The notes under the pieces were generated by a model. It ran no database searches. It saw only the letters and a program-made list of their open reading frames with translations, and was not told the origin of the DNA. A stretch of DNA of 64,000 nt from Letharia columbiana (lineage: Eukaryota; Ascomycota; Lecanoromycetes; Lecanorales; Parmeliaceae). The DNA lies in the NCBI RefSeq assembly GCF_014066305.1, contig NW_023501077.1, positions 407,953 through 471,952 of the forward strand, read 5' to 3'. Both the position numbers and the translations under genes were made by a program. Positions 48,061 through 61,512 of the stretch are shown here, in pieces; position 1 is the stretch's first letter; each line of letters opens with the position of its first letter.

Positions 48061-48480
48061 AATTATTTAAATAGTATATAGTAATTATTAAATTAGCGGA
48101 TATTATTTAAATAGTATATAATAATTACTAAATCGGCGAATATTATTTAAATAGTATATAGTAATTACTAAATCGACGAATAGTATTTTAATAGTAAATA
48201 GTAATTATTAAATCGGCGAATAGCGTATAAAAAGTAAACTATAGTTACTAATTAGGCGGAATTTAAGCGAATTTAAATTAGATTTATTAATTCGACGAAT
48301 TTTATTTAAATAGTATATAGTAATTACTAAATTAACGAATAGCATTTTAATAGTAAATAGTAATTATTAAATCGATAAATAGCGTGTGAAAAGTAGATTA
48401 TAATTATTAATTAGGCGGAATTTAGACGGATTTAAATTAGATTTACTAATTCGGCGGATTTTATAATTTCCGCGATCAAC
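48061..48480. repeat. 40-bp minisatellite with a 160-bp higher-order unit
   Basis: The unit ATTATTTAAATAGTATATAG followed by TAATTACTAAATCGGCGAAT is repeated with variation from 48061. A larger block, which adds an AATTAGGCGGAATTTA segment, occurs twice (about 48130-48295 and 48296-48460). It lies just inside the right TIR of the 19-kb insertion, a typical position for subterminal repeats. Confidence 0.7.
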
Positions 48481-48530
48481 GCGCGATTAGTAATTTCAAA
48501 TTTTGTAGAAACTTTTCAGATTTGCAGATA

Positions 48531-49003
48531 TAGATTAATTACGTGCGAGTAAAGATTTATAATTTCATCTTTTAGACGTAATCGCGCTTAATATTTTGAG
48601 ATTTCTATAATAGCTCGATGCTTATTAGCTAGCGCGTTAATATTATTATATCTAAGCTATAATAGCGCTTATTATTAAGTTCTATATTACGCTCTCGAGT
48701 AATTTAAAAGATAAGATTTACTTAATTATTAACGCGTATAATAGAATTATTCTTAATACTTATATTTTATTTAGTTTTAATATTATTTATTTCCTTTTAA
48801 TTCGAGCTTTTATCTTTATTTATATATATGATAGTTCGCGTAATAAGCGAAACTTTAGACTTCTTCGCAATTACGCTCGCGTGCTTTTTTTATATAATAT
48901 TATTAAAATATAAGTTTACTAAAATAATAACTAGAACTAGAAGTTATTTATCGCTTATCTATTATATCTTATCTAATCTATTTAAAAACTTACTTCTATT
49001 ATA
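48531..49003. repeat. Repeat family X, right half (interrupted copy)
   Basis: Colinear with 51061-51525: both carry ATTTCTATAATAGCTCGAT, ATTATTATATCTAAGCTATA and TTTATATATAT(G/A)ATA. It continues the left half at 29568 if the 19-kb insertion is removed. Confidence 0.75.
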
Positions 49004-50857
49004 ACGACGATATATCGATATATTTAATTTTATATTTTTTAATAATTATAGCGTAATTAATAGCTAAGATATCGATTTTCTTTACTTTTTTAATTAGTTT
49101 CTTCTTAAATATAAACGTATTTATTCGCTATCGCGATCTCTTAGTATTTTTATTTTAATTAAGCTTATTCTTCGCTTTTTATTTTAATTAAGAACCTAGT
49201 CGTTATCTAATTAACTTATATCGAGACTCTTTAATATCGCTATTATTATTAGTATTTAATACTTATTATAATAAATTATTAGACTTAATCTCTTTTACTT
49301 TAATTATTATAAAAAGATAAATTAGTAAATATATATAAAAGAATTAAAGGGTTTATACGGATATCTATAAATATTAAGCTATCCTTAATTTTAATTAAAG
49401 CTTATTTTATTAAAAAGTGCGTTAATTCTAGTAAGTATCGATATTAGAAATAAAGAGAATATATATTACGCGTTATTATAAGTATATTATTATAGAGTTT
49501 AACTTAAAGAATAATTATTTCTATAAAGATAGTAAGACTTAAAGATAAGAAAGTAAAAATGAAATATATGAAAACTTTAATAAGTTATAGTAGTTTAGCG
49601 TTAGCTAAATTAAATAAAGATAGTTATTTACTAGCTCGCTCTCTTAGATCTTTTATTTTTTAATTTATACGGGCTATAATAATAATTATAATTATTATAG
49701 AAGTAATTAAGATCGTATTAGATAATAACGCTTAATATATATAATTCGCTTAAGCTTAAATCTTTAAAATTAAAGAGAAAGTATTTTATTAATATCTAAT
49801 TTAAGCTAGATAATTTAAAGTAATTTAAAAATTTAGTATACGCGATAGATATCTAAGCTTTTCTTCCCCTCTTCTTTCTCTTTAAGACTTTCTTTTTTAT
49901 ATTAACTCTTCTTATTATTAGATTATCTTCTTTATATATTAAACTTCTATTTAAATAATTTAATATTATTATAGCGATATTAAAAGTATAACGTAGTTAT
50001 TAAGTTATATATTTATTTTTTATTTTTTAATAACTTTAAGCTAATATATAGATAAACCGCGTGAAGAGCTTAACTTATATACGCTTAATCTATCGTTAAT
50101 AGATCTTTAAAAAAGCTAATATTATTCTAGAGTGCTAAATATAGCGTTAAAATAAAGTTTTTATTAAATATCACCGCCGCTTTAACTGCTATTGTCGCCG
50201 CTTTAATAGATATTACTTCTATTTTAATAATATTAAGATATCGATAGAAACTAGATAGTATATTCTTTTAGTTATTATTATATTTATTATATATAACTAA
50301 CGCGAGCTATAGCTTAAGCTTTACGCGAGATTTATTATTATTAAAAGTCGATTAATTTTATAATCTCGAAGCTTTTTTTTTAATATCTAGTTTATTAGAT
50401 TATACTTAATTAAAATCTATTAAAGCGCTATTATATTTAAAGATTTATTTTTAAAGTATTATATAAGATAATAAAAACCTTTCTAGTTCGTTAGTTTAAG
50501 AGTAAACCTTTTATTACTACGCTTTATAATTAGCTCTAATAATCTCTATTTAAATAGATATTTATCTTTATACGATATATAAAAAGCGAGTTACGTTATA
50601 GAAAAAGAATCTAGATCTCGCGATTATCTTAGTTAAGTCGTTTAGATTAAAGATAAGAGTATATTTATCTTTAGTTATTAAATTAATTAATTATTATAAA
50701 TATAACTATAAGATATAATTATATATTATCGATTATTCTAGTAATTATAAAAAGTATAAGAAAAATAAAATTATATAATTAAGTATTTATAAACTTTTCT
50801 CTTCTAAATATTTATTTTAATTTAGAGTTTAATTGCTATCTAATTAAAAAAAGGGTA
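49004..50857. mobile_element. RIP-mutated repeat DNA, unidentified
   Basis: AT-rich DNA between two copies of repeat family X. No ORF, terminal repeat or RNA gene was recognised. Confidence 0.5.
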
Positions 50858-51525
50858 AGATATAGAAAGTATATAAAAGTATATTTAATAATTCTAGAAT
50901 GAATTAACGATATCTATAATAATAATTAGAATTAAGAATTAGATATACTTAAATAAGAGATAGCTTTATATTATTCGTATAATAGTAAGAGTAGTAATTA
51001 AGGTTAAAATATTAATCTAGATAGCGTAGCTTTTATAGTAGATTTTTTATTATTATATATTAAATTAATTATATATTAATAAAGATTTATAATTTTATCT
51101 TCTAGGCGTAATTATATTTAATATTTTAAGATTTCTATAATAGCTCGATATTAATTAGTTAGTATATTAATATTATTATATCTAAGCTATAATAGAGCTT
51201 ATTATTAAATTTTATATCGCGCTTTTAAGTAGCTTAAAAGATAAAGTCTATTTAATTATCAACGCGAATTATTTTTAATACTTATATCTTATTTAACTTT
51301 AATATTATTTATATTTTTATAATCTAAACTCTTATCTTTATTTATATATATAATAATTTACGCGAAGAGCGAAACTCTAGACTTTCTTTAAATTATACTC
51401 GCGTATTTTTCTTATATAATATTATTAAAATATAAATCTATTTATTAGAATAATAATTAGACTTAGAAGTTATTTATTGCTTATCTATTATATTTTATCT
51501 AATTTACTTAAAAGCTTACTTCTAT
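50858..51525. repeat. Repeat family X, uninterrupted copy (empty site)
   Basis: About 670 bp whose first 200 bp match 29355-29568 and whose remaining 465 bp match 48531-49003 without a gap. It is more strongly RIP-mutated than either half of the interrupted copy (for example TATACGCC against TATATATT at the junction). Confidence 0.75.
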
Positions 51526-53682
51526 TTTCCTATTAAGTCTATTAATTAGATTAAAATTTATATATTATTTTTATATAAATATCTAATCGCGTATTAAATA
51601 ATATCTTATTATTTAAGACTTTTAAATATAATCTAGCTAAAAAAAAAATCTATTATATAAAAAATTATAAATCGCGATATATATTTTTATAGCGGTAGAG
51701 AATTCTAATTATCTTTATAATTATCGTTATTTAAAAATAATTATAATAGCGAAAAATACTCGTATTCTTATTTTTAGTCTAGAATTAGAATTATGTAATT
51801 AGCTTATTAAGATTTTAGACTTAGATAATTTATATCTTTATAGAAATACTTAGATCGCTTAAGTATATTAGCGATATTCTTATATATTAATTTAGTATTA
51901 ATAAGTTTAAAAGCCTCTTATATCTCTTCGCTCGCCTTATTAAATATAAATCTATATTTTATTATATTATAATTCTTAGATTATTATCTAGCCGATTCTA
52001 ATAGCGATATCTATCCTTTTTTATTCTTAAGCGCCTATATTATATAGTTTCTAAGAACTATATATTTTATTCTAGTAAAAAATATATATAAAAGAGGAAG
52101 ATAATAAACTTTTTTAGACTTTATAATCGAAGATAATTAATAAGTAAGTTCGATATAAATAAGATTAATATATAAATAATAAGTTTATTTAAATATAAAT
52201 TAGAATATTAAAATTAAAATTAATATAGAGAAAAACTTATATTAATAAATATTATTTTAATAATTCTTTTTTAAGAAAATTTTTATAAATTATACGAGAC
52301 TCCCACGTAATAAGAATAAATATTCTTTTAAGAGTTTATTATATCTTCGAAAATTTCTAGATATTTAATCTTCTTTCTAATAGATTTAATTATAGTTTAC
52401 TATACTCGTTATTGCAGTAAGAAGATATCGATAAATACTTCGATCTTTTATACTTATATCTTATCTATTAACATTATTTAAGAATTTATATTCTTTAAAA
52501 AAAGTTAAGAATTTTCGAATTACTTAATTTTTTAATTAATAATATTTAATTATATATCGATAATTATATCTTTATCTTCTTTCTTTATATTAAATTACTT
52601 ATCGCGCTTTATATTAATATTCTTAGTAAAATCTAGAATTAAAATTATATCTAATAAACTTAATCGTTTATAGAGTTTATTATCTTCGATATAATATATA
52701 AAATATTATATATAAATATTAGCTATAATATTAGAAAGATATTAGAATAATTATAATAATAATTAGAATTTATAATAAGTATATCGATTATATATAATAT
52801 ATTCGATAATCCTCTTTTTATTTCCTTTTTTTCTTAGAAATAGCTTTTTAATATTTAGAGAAAGCTAGAAGTCTTTTCTTAGCTATTTATTTCGCTATCG
52901 TATTTATATTATTTTATTTTCTTAAGATTACTCTTAATAGTTTATATATATTTAGACTTATTAAATACTAACGCGATTTTACTATATTCTTATTTCTAAA
53001 ATATTTATCTACTATTTTTTATATCTTGCTATTACTTAAGCTTTTAGAATATTTTTATTTCTTTAGAGGTAATATAATAGAGCGAATTAAAGCTATTATC
53101 TTTATTAATAATATTAGCTTTTATAATATTAAGAGATAATAGAAAGTACGTAAATTTACTTATTTAATTAAATTCTTACTTAAGATAATTATAACGATGA
53201 TTTTCGTATAAAAAGCTTATTATAAGATATTAAAAAATATATTATAAAGAGTATATTAGTATTATAATAGAAATAGTAAGAAAATTTAAGTAGAATTATA
53301 TTATTATAGAAGATGATATAATTAGAAAGAGTATTAGAAAAAGCTAAAATATAAGAAAATATAAGAATACGTTAATTAAAAAATAGGCTAGTTTATTAAC
53401 GCGTTTTCGCGTTTTTTCGAATTCTTATTTATAAAGAAATTCGATACTAATTTTTAATATTATAAAGTTAGATTTTAATCGAATTTTTTTAAATTTAATA
53501 ATCTAATTAGAATAGTTAAGGATTATTATTAATAATAGACTTTTCTTAGTTTTTATATAATAATAGATATCTATTTTAAGCTTCTAAGAATCTAGATCTA
53601 AGAATCTTATAAGATAAGTTTATCTTTTTTTAGATTTTATTTTACGCCTTCGATTTATTATATATATTTTCTCTTTTAAAGA
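51526..53682. mobile_element. RIP-mutated repeat DNA, unidentified
   Basis: AT-rich, stop-riddled, without recognisable domains or repeats. Confidence 0.5.
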
Positions 53683-54822
53683 ATAATTAGAAAGATAATT
53701 AGAATATTAATTAGATCGCTTACTTTTAGAATACTATTTATTCTATATTTACGTTTAAAAAGATATAGTAATAAATATAAATACTTCTAATTAAGGATTT
53801 TTATTAATAAACTTTTAACTAGCTGCTTAGTTTCTTAATAGTAAAGAAATATTAAGTTAGTTAGAAGATTCTAAAAGTAATAAATTAAAAAGTTCTCGAA
53901 GTAATTAATTAGAAAGTTCTAGAGATAATTAGTTAGAAAGTTCTAAAAGTGATTAGCTAGAAAGTTCTAGAGATAATTAATTAAAAAGTTTTAGAAGTAA
54001 TTAATTATAAAGTTCTAGAAGTAATTAGATAGTAGATTTAAAGAGTAGTTTATTAATAAATTTAATTATATTAGAAGAAGAAGAGATAGACTTTACTACG
54101 AAAGAAGCTTAAGATTAGAAACTTTTAATATATAATAAGAATAGTAATATTATAACTTAGCGGTAAGTTTTATAACGAATTTATATAAATTTATTAATTT
54201 TAATATATAAGTAATTAGTGCGGTTAGAAGAAGAAGAAATAATTTTTATAATTTTAATTATTATAATAAGAGAGAATTTAGATATAGTTTTCTCTTTTCT
54301 AATTATTATTATAATTATCTAACTTTCTAAATTAAATAGATTTAAGAATATATTAATAAGAATAAAGAGTTAATATATATATTTAATAATAATATATCTA
54401 GCGATAATAACGTAATTTTATTTTAAGATTAAATTATCTTTTAAGCTTAAGATATTATTTATAAAAATAAAAATTTTAATAATATCTAAAGTAAAAATAT
54501 AAAAATTATAGTAGTTAAAGGACGTCTATCTACGCGTAAATTATTAAAAAAGAATATATATAATAAGAAACTTAGAAAGAGGAAATCTAATATACTTCCC
54601 GCGGCGATCGCGATAGATGAAATAATATCTCGAGTATCGTTAGTAGTAAAAGTAGCTAGAAAGTTAAGTAATAAGATTTCTAGAAAATCTATTATAAGTG
54701 GAAAGAGTATAGGTAAGAGGAAAAGCGCTATTAAGTATATATTTAAAATAAAGAAAATATAAAGATATTATCTAGATAATAAGTTTAGTCTTATATATAC
54801 TTCTAATTATCTTTCTAATTAT
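53683..54822. mobile_element. 1.14-kb element with perfect 22-bp terminal inverted repeats
   Basis: ATAATTAGAAAGATAATTAG plus AA at 53683-53704 is exactly inverted at 54801-54822. The element contains the 24-bp minisatellite at 53856-54030. The arm core AATTAGAAAGATAATTAGAA also occurs singly near 59847, and close variants occur near 56873 and 58443, so the motif is dispersed. The low complexity of the arm leaves some chance of coincidence. Confidence 0.5.
53856..54030. repeat. 24-bp tandem repeat, about seven units (octapeptide-coding relic)
   Basis: Units of the type AAGTTCTAGAAGTAATTAGT follow each other at a 24-bp period. On the plus strand they read SSRSN*LE, where the regular stop TAG would be CAG (Gln) before RIP. 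This suggests a former octapeptide repeat in a coding region. Confidence 0.65.
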
Positions 54823-55330
54823 AGCCTATTAGCTATCGCCCTTCGCGAAATTAAATACTTTTAGAAGTCGACTACGCTATTAATTTTAAAAGCTTTATTT
54901 TAAAAATTTATTTAAGAAATTTTATTAAATATAAGAAATAATATTAAGTATTAATAATAAAGTTTTATTATTAAGGCGATATAGAAGACGATAGAAACTT
55001 TTCTATCTAATGATTTTTTAAGTAAAACTTTTTATTATTTTTATATAAAATTCGTTAATAATAGAATATAGATATTTAATTATTAGCAATTTATAGAAAA
55101 CGCGTAATATTATAGATTAAGAATATATTACTTTTATATAAGTTTCTAAAATTATATAATATTAAGCTATATATAAGTATAATAATAAATTAAAAGCTTA
55201 TAGTTTAATTTAGATAGGCTATTAAACTACTATAAGTAATAGAATAAAAAACTTTATAATTAAATTATTAACTTTCTTAACTTATAATATAATTTTTAAT
55301 TATAATATTACTTATAAGATTATATTCTAC

Positions 55331-56150
55331 TTCGAATTTTAGTTATCTTTAAAATTAATATTATATAATAATATATTTAATTTATAATTTAAAAGATTTA
55401 TATTATACTAAAGAATTAATAATTTTTATTATTATAAAATTATTTATATTATAATTATAGTTTTAATATAAATATATATTATATTTTTTTATCTAATTAT
55501 TAATAATTATATATTTTTATAGATTCTTATTATTATCTTAAAAAATAAAAGATTTTATTAAAGTTTATATATATTTAATTATTATATTAATCCTCGATTT
55601 AGAATTCTAATTATCTTTATAATTAATATTATATAAGATTATTAATTTATAATTCTAAAAAATTATATTATATTAAAAAATTAAAATAAGTTATTATTAT
55701 AAAATTATTTATATTATAATAATAGTTTTAATATAGAAATATATTTATTATACTTACTTATTTAATTAATAAATACTATATTTATATAATAGATTCTTAT
55801 TATTATCTTAAAATATAAAAGATTTTAATTAAAATCTATTAGATATTTATTTATTATATTAATCTTAGATTCGTATTTAACTTAGAATTCTAATTATCTT
55901 TATAATTAATACTATATAAAGTATTTAATTTATATTTTTAGAAAATTATATTATATTAAAAATTATATTTTATTAAATTATAAAAAGAATCTATTATTAT
56001 GAAATTATAAGTATTATAAGTATAGTTTAAATATCTTATTTTCTTATTTAATTAATAAGTATTATATTTAATAATAGATTTCTATTATTATCTTGAAAAA
56101 TGAAAGATTCTATTAAAATTTATAAGATATTATATTTTTTATAAGTAAAG
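55331..56150. repeat. Tandem array of three units of about 270-283 bp
   Basis: GAATT(T/C)TA(G/A)TTATCTTTA begins units at 55334, 55602 and 55885. Each unit also has AGATT(C/T)(T/C)TATTATTATCTT(A/G)AAA followed by a purine-rich AAAGATT near its end. Confidence 0.6.
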
Positions 56151-58989
56151 GTTTATAAATTAAATTTATAATTATTTTTTTAATTAGAACTATCGAGTAA
56201 ATAGATAAGTAATCTTTAATAAGCGAACTTTAATAAGCGGGCTATTCGGCTGTCGAGCGAACTTTAATAAGCGATATTTAAATTTCTTGCGCTTTAATAA
56301 TTATTAGACTAAATTTAGAAATTCTTTTTTTATCTAAAAGTTCTTATTTTGTTCTATAATTTTAGAAAGAAATCTTAAAATTTTAATAGAAAATAAAAAA
56401 GTTATTCTAAAATTAAATAATATATATCTATTTTTTAATTAGAGTTATTCGACTATATTTTTTTTATAATTATAAACACTAATTTATTTATTTATAATAA
56501 TTTAGTCGATTTAATTAAAAAGCGTAGTAACTCTAAATTAATAATTAACTGTATATATAAATTTAAGATTTTTAAGCTTAGTTCTATCTTATTCTATTAT
56601 ATATATTAATAGAATTAATTACTAATCGCTAACTAATTTATTAGTATATAATTAAGCTCGCGAACTTTTTTTAAGATTTAAATTAAAATTCTTCTTTAAA
56701 TCTTTTATTATATCTATTTTATTCTTCTTTATCTAAAAACTTTATAATTTTATAATATTAATTATTATCTTAAGTTTTACGCGAGTACTATAAATTAAGA
56801 TAAGAATAATAAACTTTTTATATACTACTTTCTTTTTTTTTTTTTTTCTTTTATTTATTATAATATTATAATAATTAAAAAGATAATTAGAAAGATATTT
56901 AGAAGTTATATCTTATTTTCTTCTCGTAAAATATTTTTTAAATATTATCGTTTATAGGTCTAGTAAATATATATATTATAAAATTAACGTAATAGTAATT
57001 TTATATAGCGAGAAGATGAATAATAATAGAATTATAAATAATCTATTATTAAAAGTAGAAGATAAGATTCTCTATTATTATAAAGTAAAATTAAATTTAT
57101 AATTTTAATTATATATATAGAAGTGGACGATATAGACGATCTTTAGCGAATACTTCGCGATAATAGTCTTTTAATAAAATCCTTCTTATTTCTATCGCTA
57201 TTAAAATCCCGTAATTATTTAATTAATATTAAAAATCGTAAGCGTAAAGCGATAGAAGAGCTCTTATAAAATTCTTATACTATTAAATCTCGTTGATATA
57301 CGATAGCTCTCGAAGTATATAACTTACTTAGAGCTCGCTTATAAAAGTTATCTATTATCGATCTTAATACGATATTAATTATAAGAGATAAAGTTAAAAA
57401 TATAGATAGATTTAAAAGCGTAAGTTTAGAGGAGTAGAAAAAGATATTATAAGAGGTTAAAGATATATACTTCTATAAATAATAAGACCGACTATATCGT
57501 AGTATTATTAGATATTAATATATATAATTTTTTTATTTAATATTCTAGAGGGAAAGTATATATTTATATTAGCTATATAATTAAGTCTAGATAATTAAGA
57601 ATAGAAAAGCGCTATTAATAATAATAAGAGTATAAACTCGTAATAAAAAGATTTAATAGAGGAGGAAATATTAAATAATTTTATTTATCTTGTAACTTTA
57701 AGATAAATAGAAAAAGAGGAAGAATAAGAGATAAGTATATTATTAGATAATAACTCGAAGTTATTAATTAGATTATCTAATATAATTAAGTAATCTCGTA
57801 AATAGAGATTACTTCTTATCTTTATAATAATCTAAAAGTTTTAATAAAGGGCTTAATCGACTTTTACGACTACGAATCTTATTATATAATTAAGAAATAT
57901 AAGTATAGAGGTTTTACGATATAGGACTATTCTTCTAAGATCGATTATAAGATATACTATTATTATTCCTCGCGTATATAAAATTATTAATTTATAATTT
58001 TTAGACTAGAAAAATATATAATTATATATAAACGGATTCTATAGTAAATATTCTTTTTATTTATTACTCTCTCTCTAATAAAAGTATACTAAAAATTACC
58101 TAGACTGATTAATTAAAATTCGATCTATTACTTTTATATATTTATTTTAATAAGGTTGAGCGCGTAATATAGAGGAATTTAATAGTATAATAATTTAATA
58201 TGAATAATAATAATTTTCTAGATTTATTAGACTTAGCTAAATAATAGCTAAAGAATTATAATTATATATTAAATAAATAAGAGTTAAATAAAGATAATAA
58301 TAGAGTAGAAGAGGCCTTTTAAATAATAGCTAATAATTATAATAGTAAAATTTCGAATCGCTTTTTATTTTTATTATTAGAATATAAATGCTTAAGTATA
58401 AGAGCTTAAAAGAAGAGATTATAATAAATTTCGCTATCTGTTAATTAGAAAGATACTTAGAATTTTATAATATAAATTTTTTTCTCTTATATCGAACGCT
58501 AATTTTTAGAGTCTATAAATCTTTTTTAAGATAATTAAGAGGTAATAGATTTACTAATATACCACTTAATAGCTCTTTATCGCCGATCTCTTAATTCTTT
58601 ATAAAAGCTATTTCTTATACTTAATAATAATAAAGTAATAATTTTATACTCTTAAGTTTTTAGTCGTTTACGCTATCTATCTTATAAGCCCCTTTAATAT
58701 TTCTATTAAGAGTTATAGTTAATTTTAAGATATAATTCTTTTCGACTACGATATCTTTTTTACGCGATTAGTACTTTCTATTTATAAATATATTTAGAAA
58801 TAAATAATACTTCTTAATTAAGGTTTATATCTTAGATATTTATATTTATTAGACGTACGTTTTATTCTCTTTAAACCTTTCTTCTTATTAGCTTTAGCAT
58901 TTCTATTAGATTTACTCTTATCTTTCTTTCTTAATTTTTTAACTTTTTCTTCTTCGATCTTATAAATAATATCTTAAACTTTTACTATT

Positions 58990-59745
58990 ATATTAAATTC
59001 TTACTTCTAATTTAATTTATATTAAATTCGTTTATAACTATTATTTAGCTTATAATACTATAAGATTTAAGAATCTAAGATCTTATTTTATACTCTTAAT
59101 ATATATATATAATTAATATTATTACTTAAGACTCTCTTTTAAAGTAATTATTATTACGCCTTAAGTATCTCTTTACTTACTTATCGCTAATACTTTTTTT
59201 TTATCTTATACGCGTAATAGACGTAGTCGATTTTATAATCTAGATCTTAAATCTTAAACTTCGCGTAGAGCTAAAATAATACTTTATAGTAATTAAGTAT
59301 AAATTTCTAATTCTTAATATCTAGTTAAGTTTTAAACGTACTTTTATAAATTAGAAAGAAATATTTATCGATTAAGTCTTTAATTAAATCGATATTTTTA
59401 TTTTATTAAATATCTTTATAAATAAAGCTATCGACGATATAAGAACGTAGAAATAATAGAGATTTTATACTCTCATAGATTATCTTAATAAGCTTTCGTG
59501 AAAAAAATTTATATTTATAAATTATTCGAATTCTTATTTAATTTATAAGCGCGTTTTATAATTCGGCTATATTCTATTTATATACATCGATACTAAGTAG
59601 TATCTCTTTCTTAGTAATCTTCTTATTAATAATAGAGATTATATTTAAATTCTTACTTCTAATCTAGTTTATACTAAGATTATTTATAATTATTATTTAA
59701 CTTACGATACTTTAGAATCTAAGAATTCGAGATTTTATTTTTCGT
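58990..59745. repeat. Pair of direct repeats of about 100 bp, 650 bp apart
   Basis: AAATTCTTACTTCTAAT and AGAATCTAAGA with the intervening sequence occur at about 58990-59095 and again at about 59648-59750 in the same orientation. Confidence 0.5.
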
Positions 59746-61144
59746 ATTAGAATTATTAGCTATATATTTATTTAGATAAGAAGTTCTTACTAATAAAGGG
59801 GATATAAAGAGATTATCGTTAGAAGAATAAATTTATACGTTTTTCGGTAATTAGAAAGATAATTAGAATTTTATTCTATATTAAATATTTTAACTCTCTT
59901 CTATCTAAGTAAAGTACTTTTAACTATCTTATTTTTATTATTTACGCACTCCCTCTTATTATATATTAATATATTATTCATATAAGCTTTATATCTTTAA
60001 TTATTAATATAACTCTTTTATTATAAATAGCGTAGAGGTTATTAACTATATAATTTATTAATAAAATAATAACTTAATAGAAAGCTAATATACGATAAAA
60101 TTTCGATATTAAAGCCGCTTCGATAGCTTCTTATAACGTATTTAATATAAAAATCTAAATTTATATAATACGATAAGATGATAATATTATATTAATAATC
60201 TCTCGTATTATATAGATAAAAGATCTTTTTAAAAGAAGTAAATTAATTAATTTCTAATATTTTTTAATCTCCTATAAAGTAATAGCTAAATTATTATTAA
60301 TTATATATACGTATTACTTAATAAAATATTATATTATTATACTTACTTTCTTATTTCTAATATCGATTTTTAGTTTTTATAAGTAAAGACTCTAATATAC
60401 TCTTTCTTATGATCTTTATATCGAAAGCGCGAATAACTAAAGACTTATCTTATTCGATTTTTTTCGTAATTATCTTTTTATAACTAGAAGACTTTAAGAT
60501 TTTCTTTTAACTTAAAATTTTAATATAAAAATTAAATAGATAATTATTCGGCTAATTATTTATATCGTTAAGAAGATTATTAAGATTTATATTATCTTTC
60601 GAATAGATTAACTTAGTATATAGATCGATATCGCTATCTCTATATAATAATAGTATAATAAAATCGCTATTAAGATTAATAATTATCGGCGATATATTAT
60701 TATTAAGTTAGATTAAGATAAATAAGATAAAATAGTTATAATATAAAATATCGGTGAGAGAAAATATTTAATTTATAATAAAATGCTAAGAAAGAAAGAA
60801 AGAGAGAATTTCTACTCGTAGCTTTAATATCTTAAAATTTATCTAGCGTTATACTAGCGAAGTCTATTAAATTTAATTTATTAAATAACGCTATATAATA
60901 TAATAATTATACTTCTAATTATTATTATAATTATACTAGTTAACTTTAAAGAAACTAATCTTTTAATTAGAAGATTTATATCTAGATATTTAATAACTAT
61001 ATATTAAAATATACTTACTTTAAATTCTAAATATAAATATCTTTATTTTTAGACGAGATAAAGAAGCTATAGATTTAAGATCGAATATTGCTAAAAGTTA
61101 TCTATTATTTTCTATTATATTTTAGCTATTTACGATTATTAATA

Positions 61145-61512
61145 TACTCGCTAATAAGAAAGATATACTATTACTATATAAATTTAATTATAATATTAAT
61201 AATAATTATAAAAATTAAAGTTATCGAATATAAAGATACCCGCTAATAAGAAAGGCGTACTATTATTATACGAATTTAATCGCAATATTAATAATAACTA
61301 TAGGAACTAAAGCTATCGAACATAGGAATATTTATTAATAAGAAAAATATGCTATTGCTATATAAATTTAATTATAATATTAATAGTAATTATAGAAACT
61401 AAAGCTATCGAACGTAGGAATACCCGCTAATAAGAAAGATATATTATTACTATACGAATTTAATCGCGATATTAATAGTAATTATAGAAACTAAAGCTAT
61501 CGAATATAAGAA
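61145..61512. repeat. 92-bp minisatellite, four units
   Basis: Units starting TACCCGCTAATAAGAAAG (or RIP variants) stand at 61145, 61237, 61329 and 61421, exactly 92 bp apart. Each contains a GAATTTAATCGC-type and an AACTAAAGCTATCGAA-type block. 92 is not a multiple of three, so it is not a protein repeat. Confidence 0.8.

Larger units (their letters stand above)
29569..48530. mobile_element. 19-kb TIR-bounded insertion (large or nested DNA transposon), RIP-mutated
   Basis: The left end CATCTGCAAATCTAAAAAGT (29569) is the inverse of the right end ...ACTTTTCAGATTTGCAGATA (to 48530): about 23 bp with one mismatch plus a terminal C/T difference that RIP explains. The insertion splits repeat family X exactly: the left half lies at 29355-29568, the right half at 48531-49003, and the uninterrupted paralogue at 50858-51525 gives the empty site. 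A CA/TA dinucleotide is shared by both flanks, compatible with a 2-bp duplication. Inside are a pair of 2.85-kb direct repeats, an 18-bp minisatellite and, next to the right end, a 40-bp minisatellite. No transposase can be read because of heavy mutation. Nested insertions may account for part of the length. Confidence 0.65.

Noticed and set aside
48061..48480. CRISPR array
   Set aside because: Units are directly adjacent and diverged without unique spacers, and the host is a fungus; a minisatellite.
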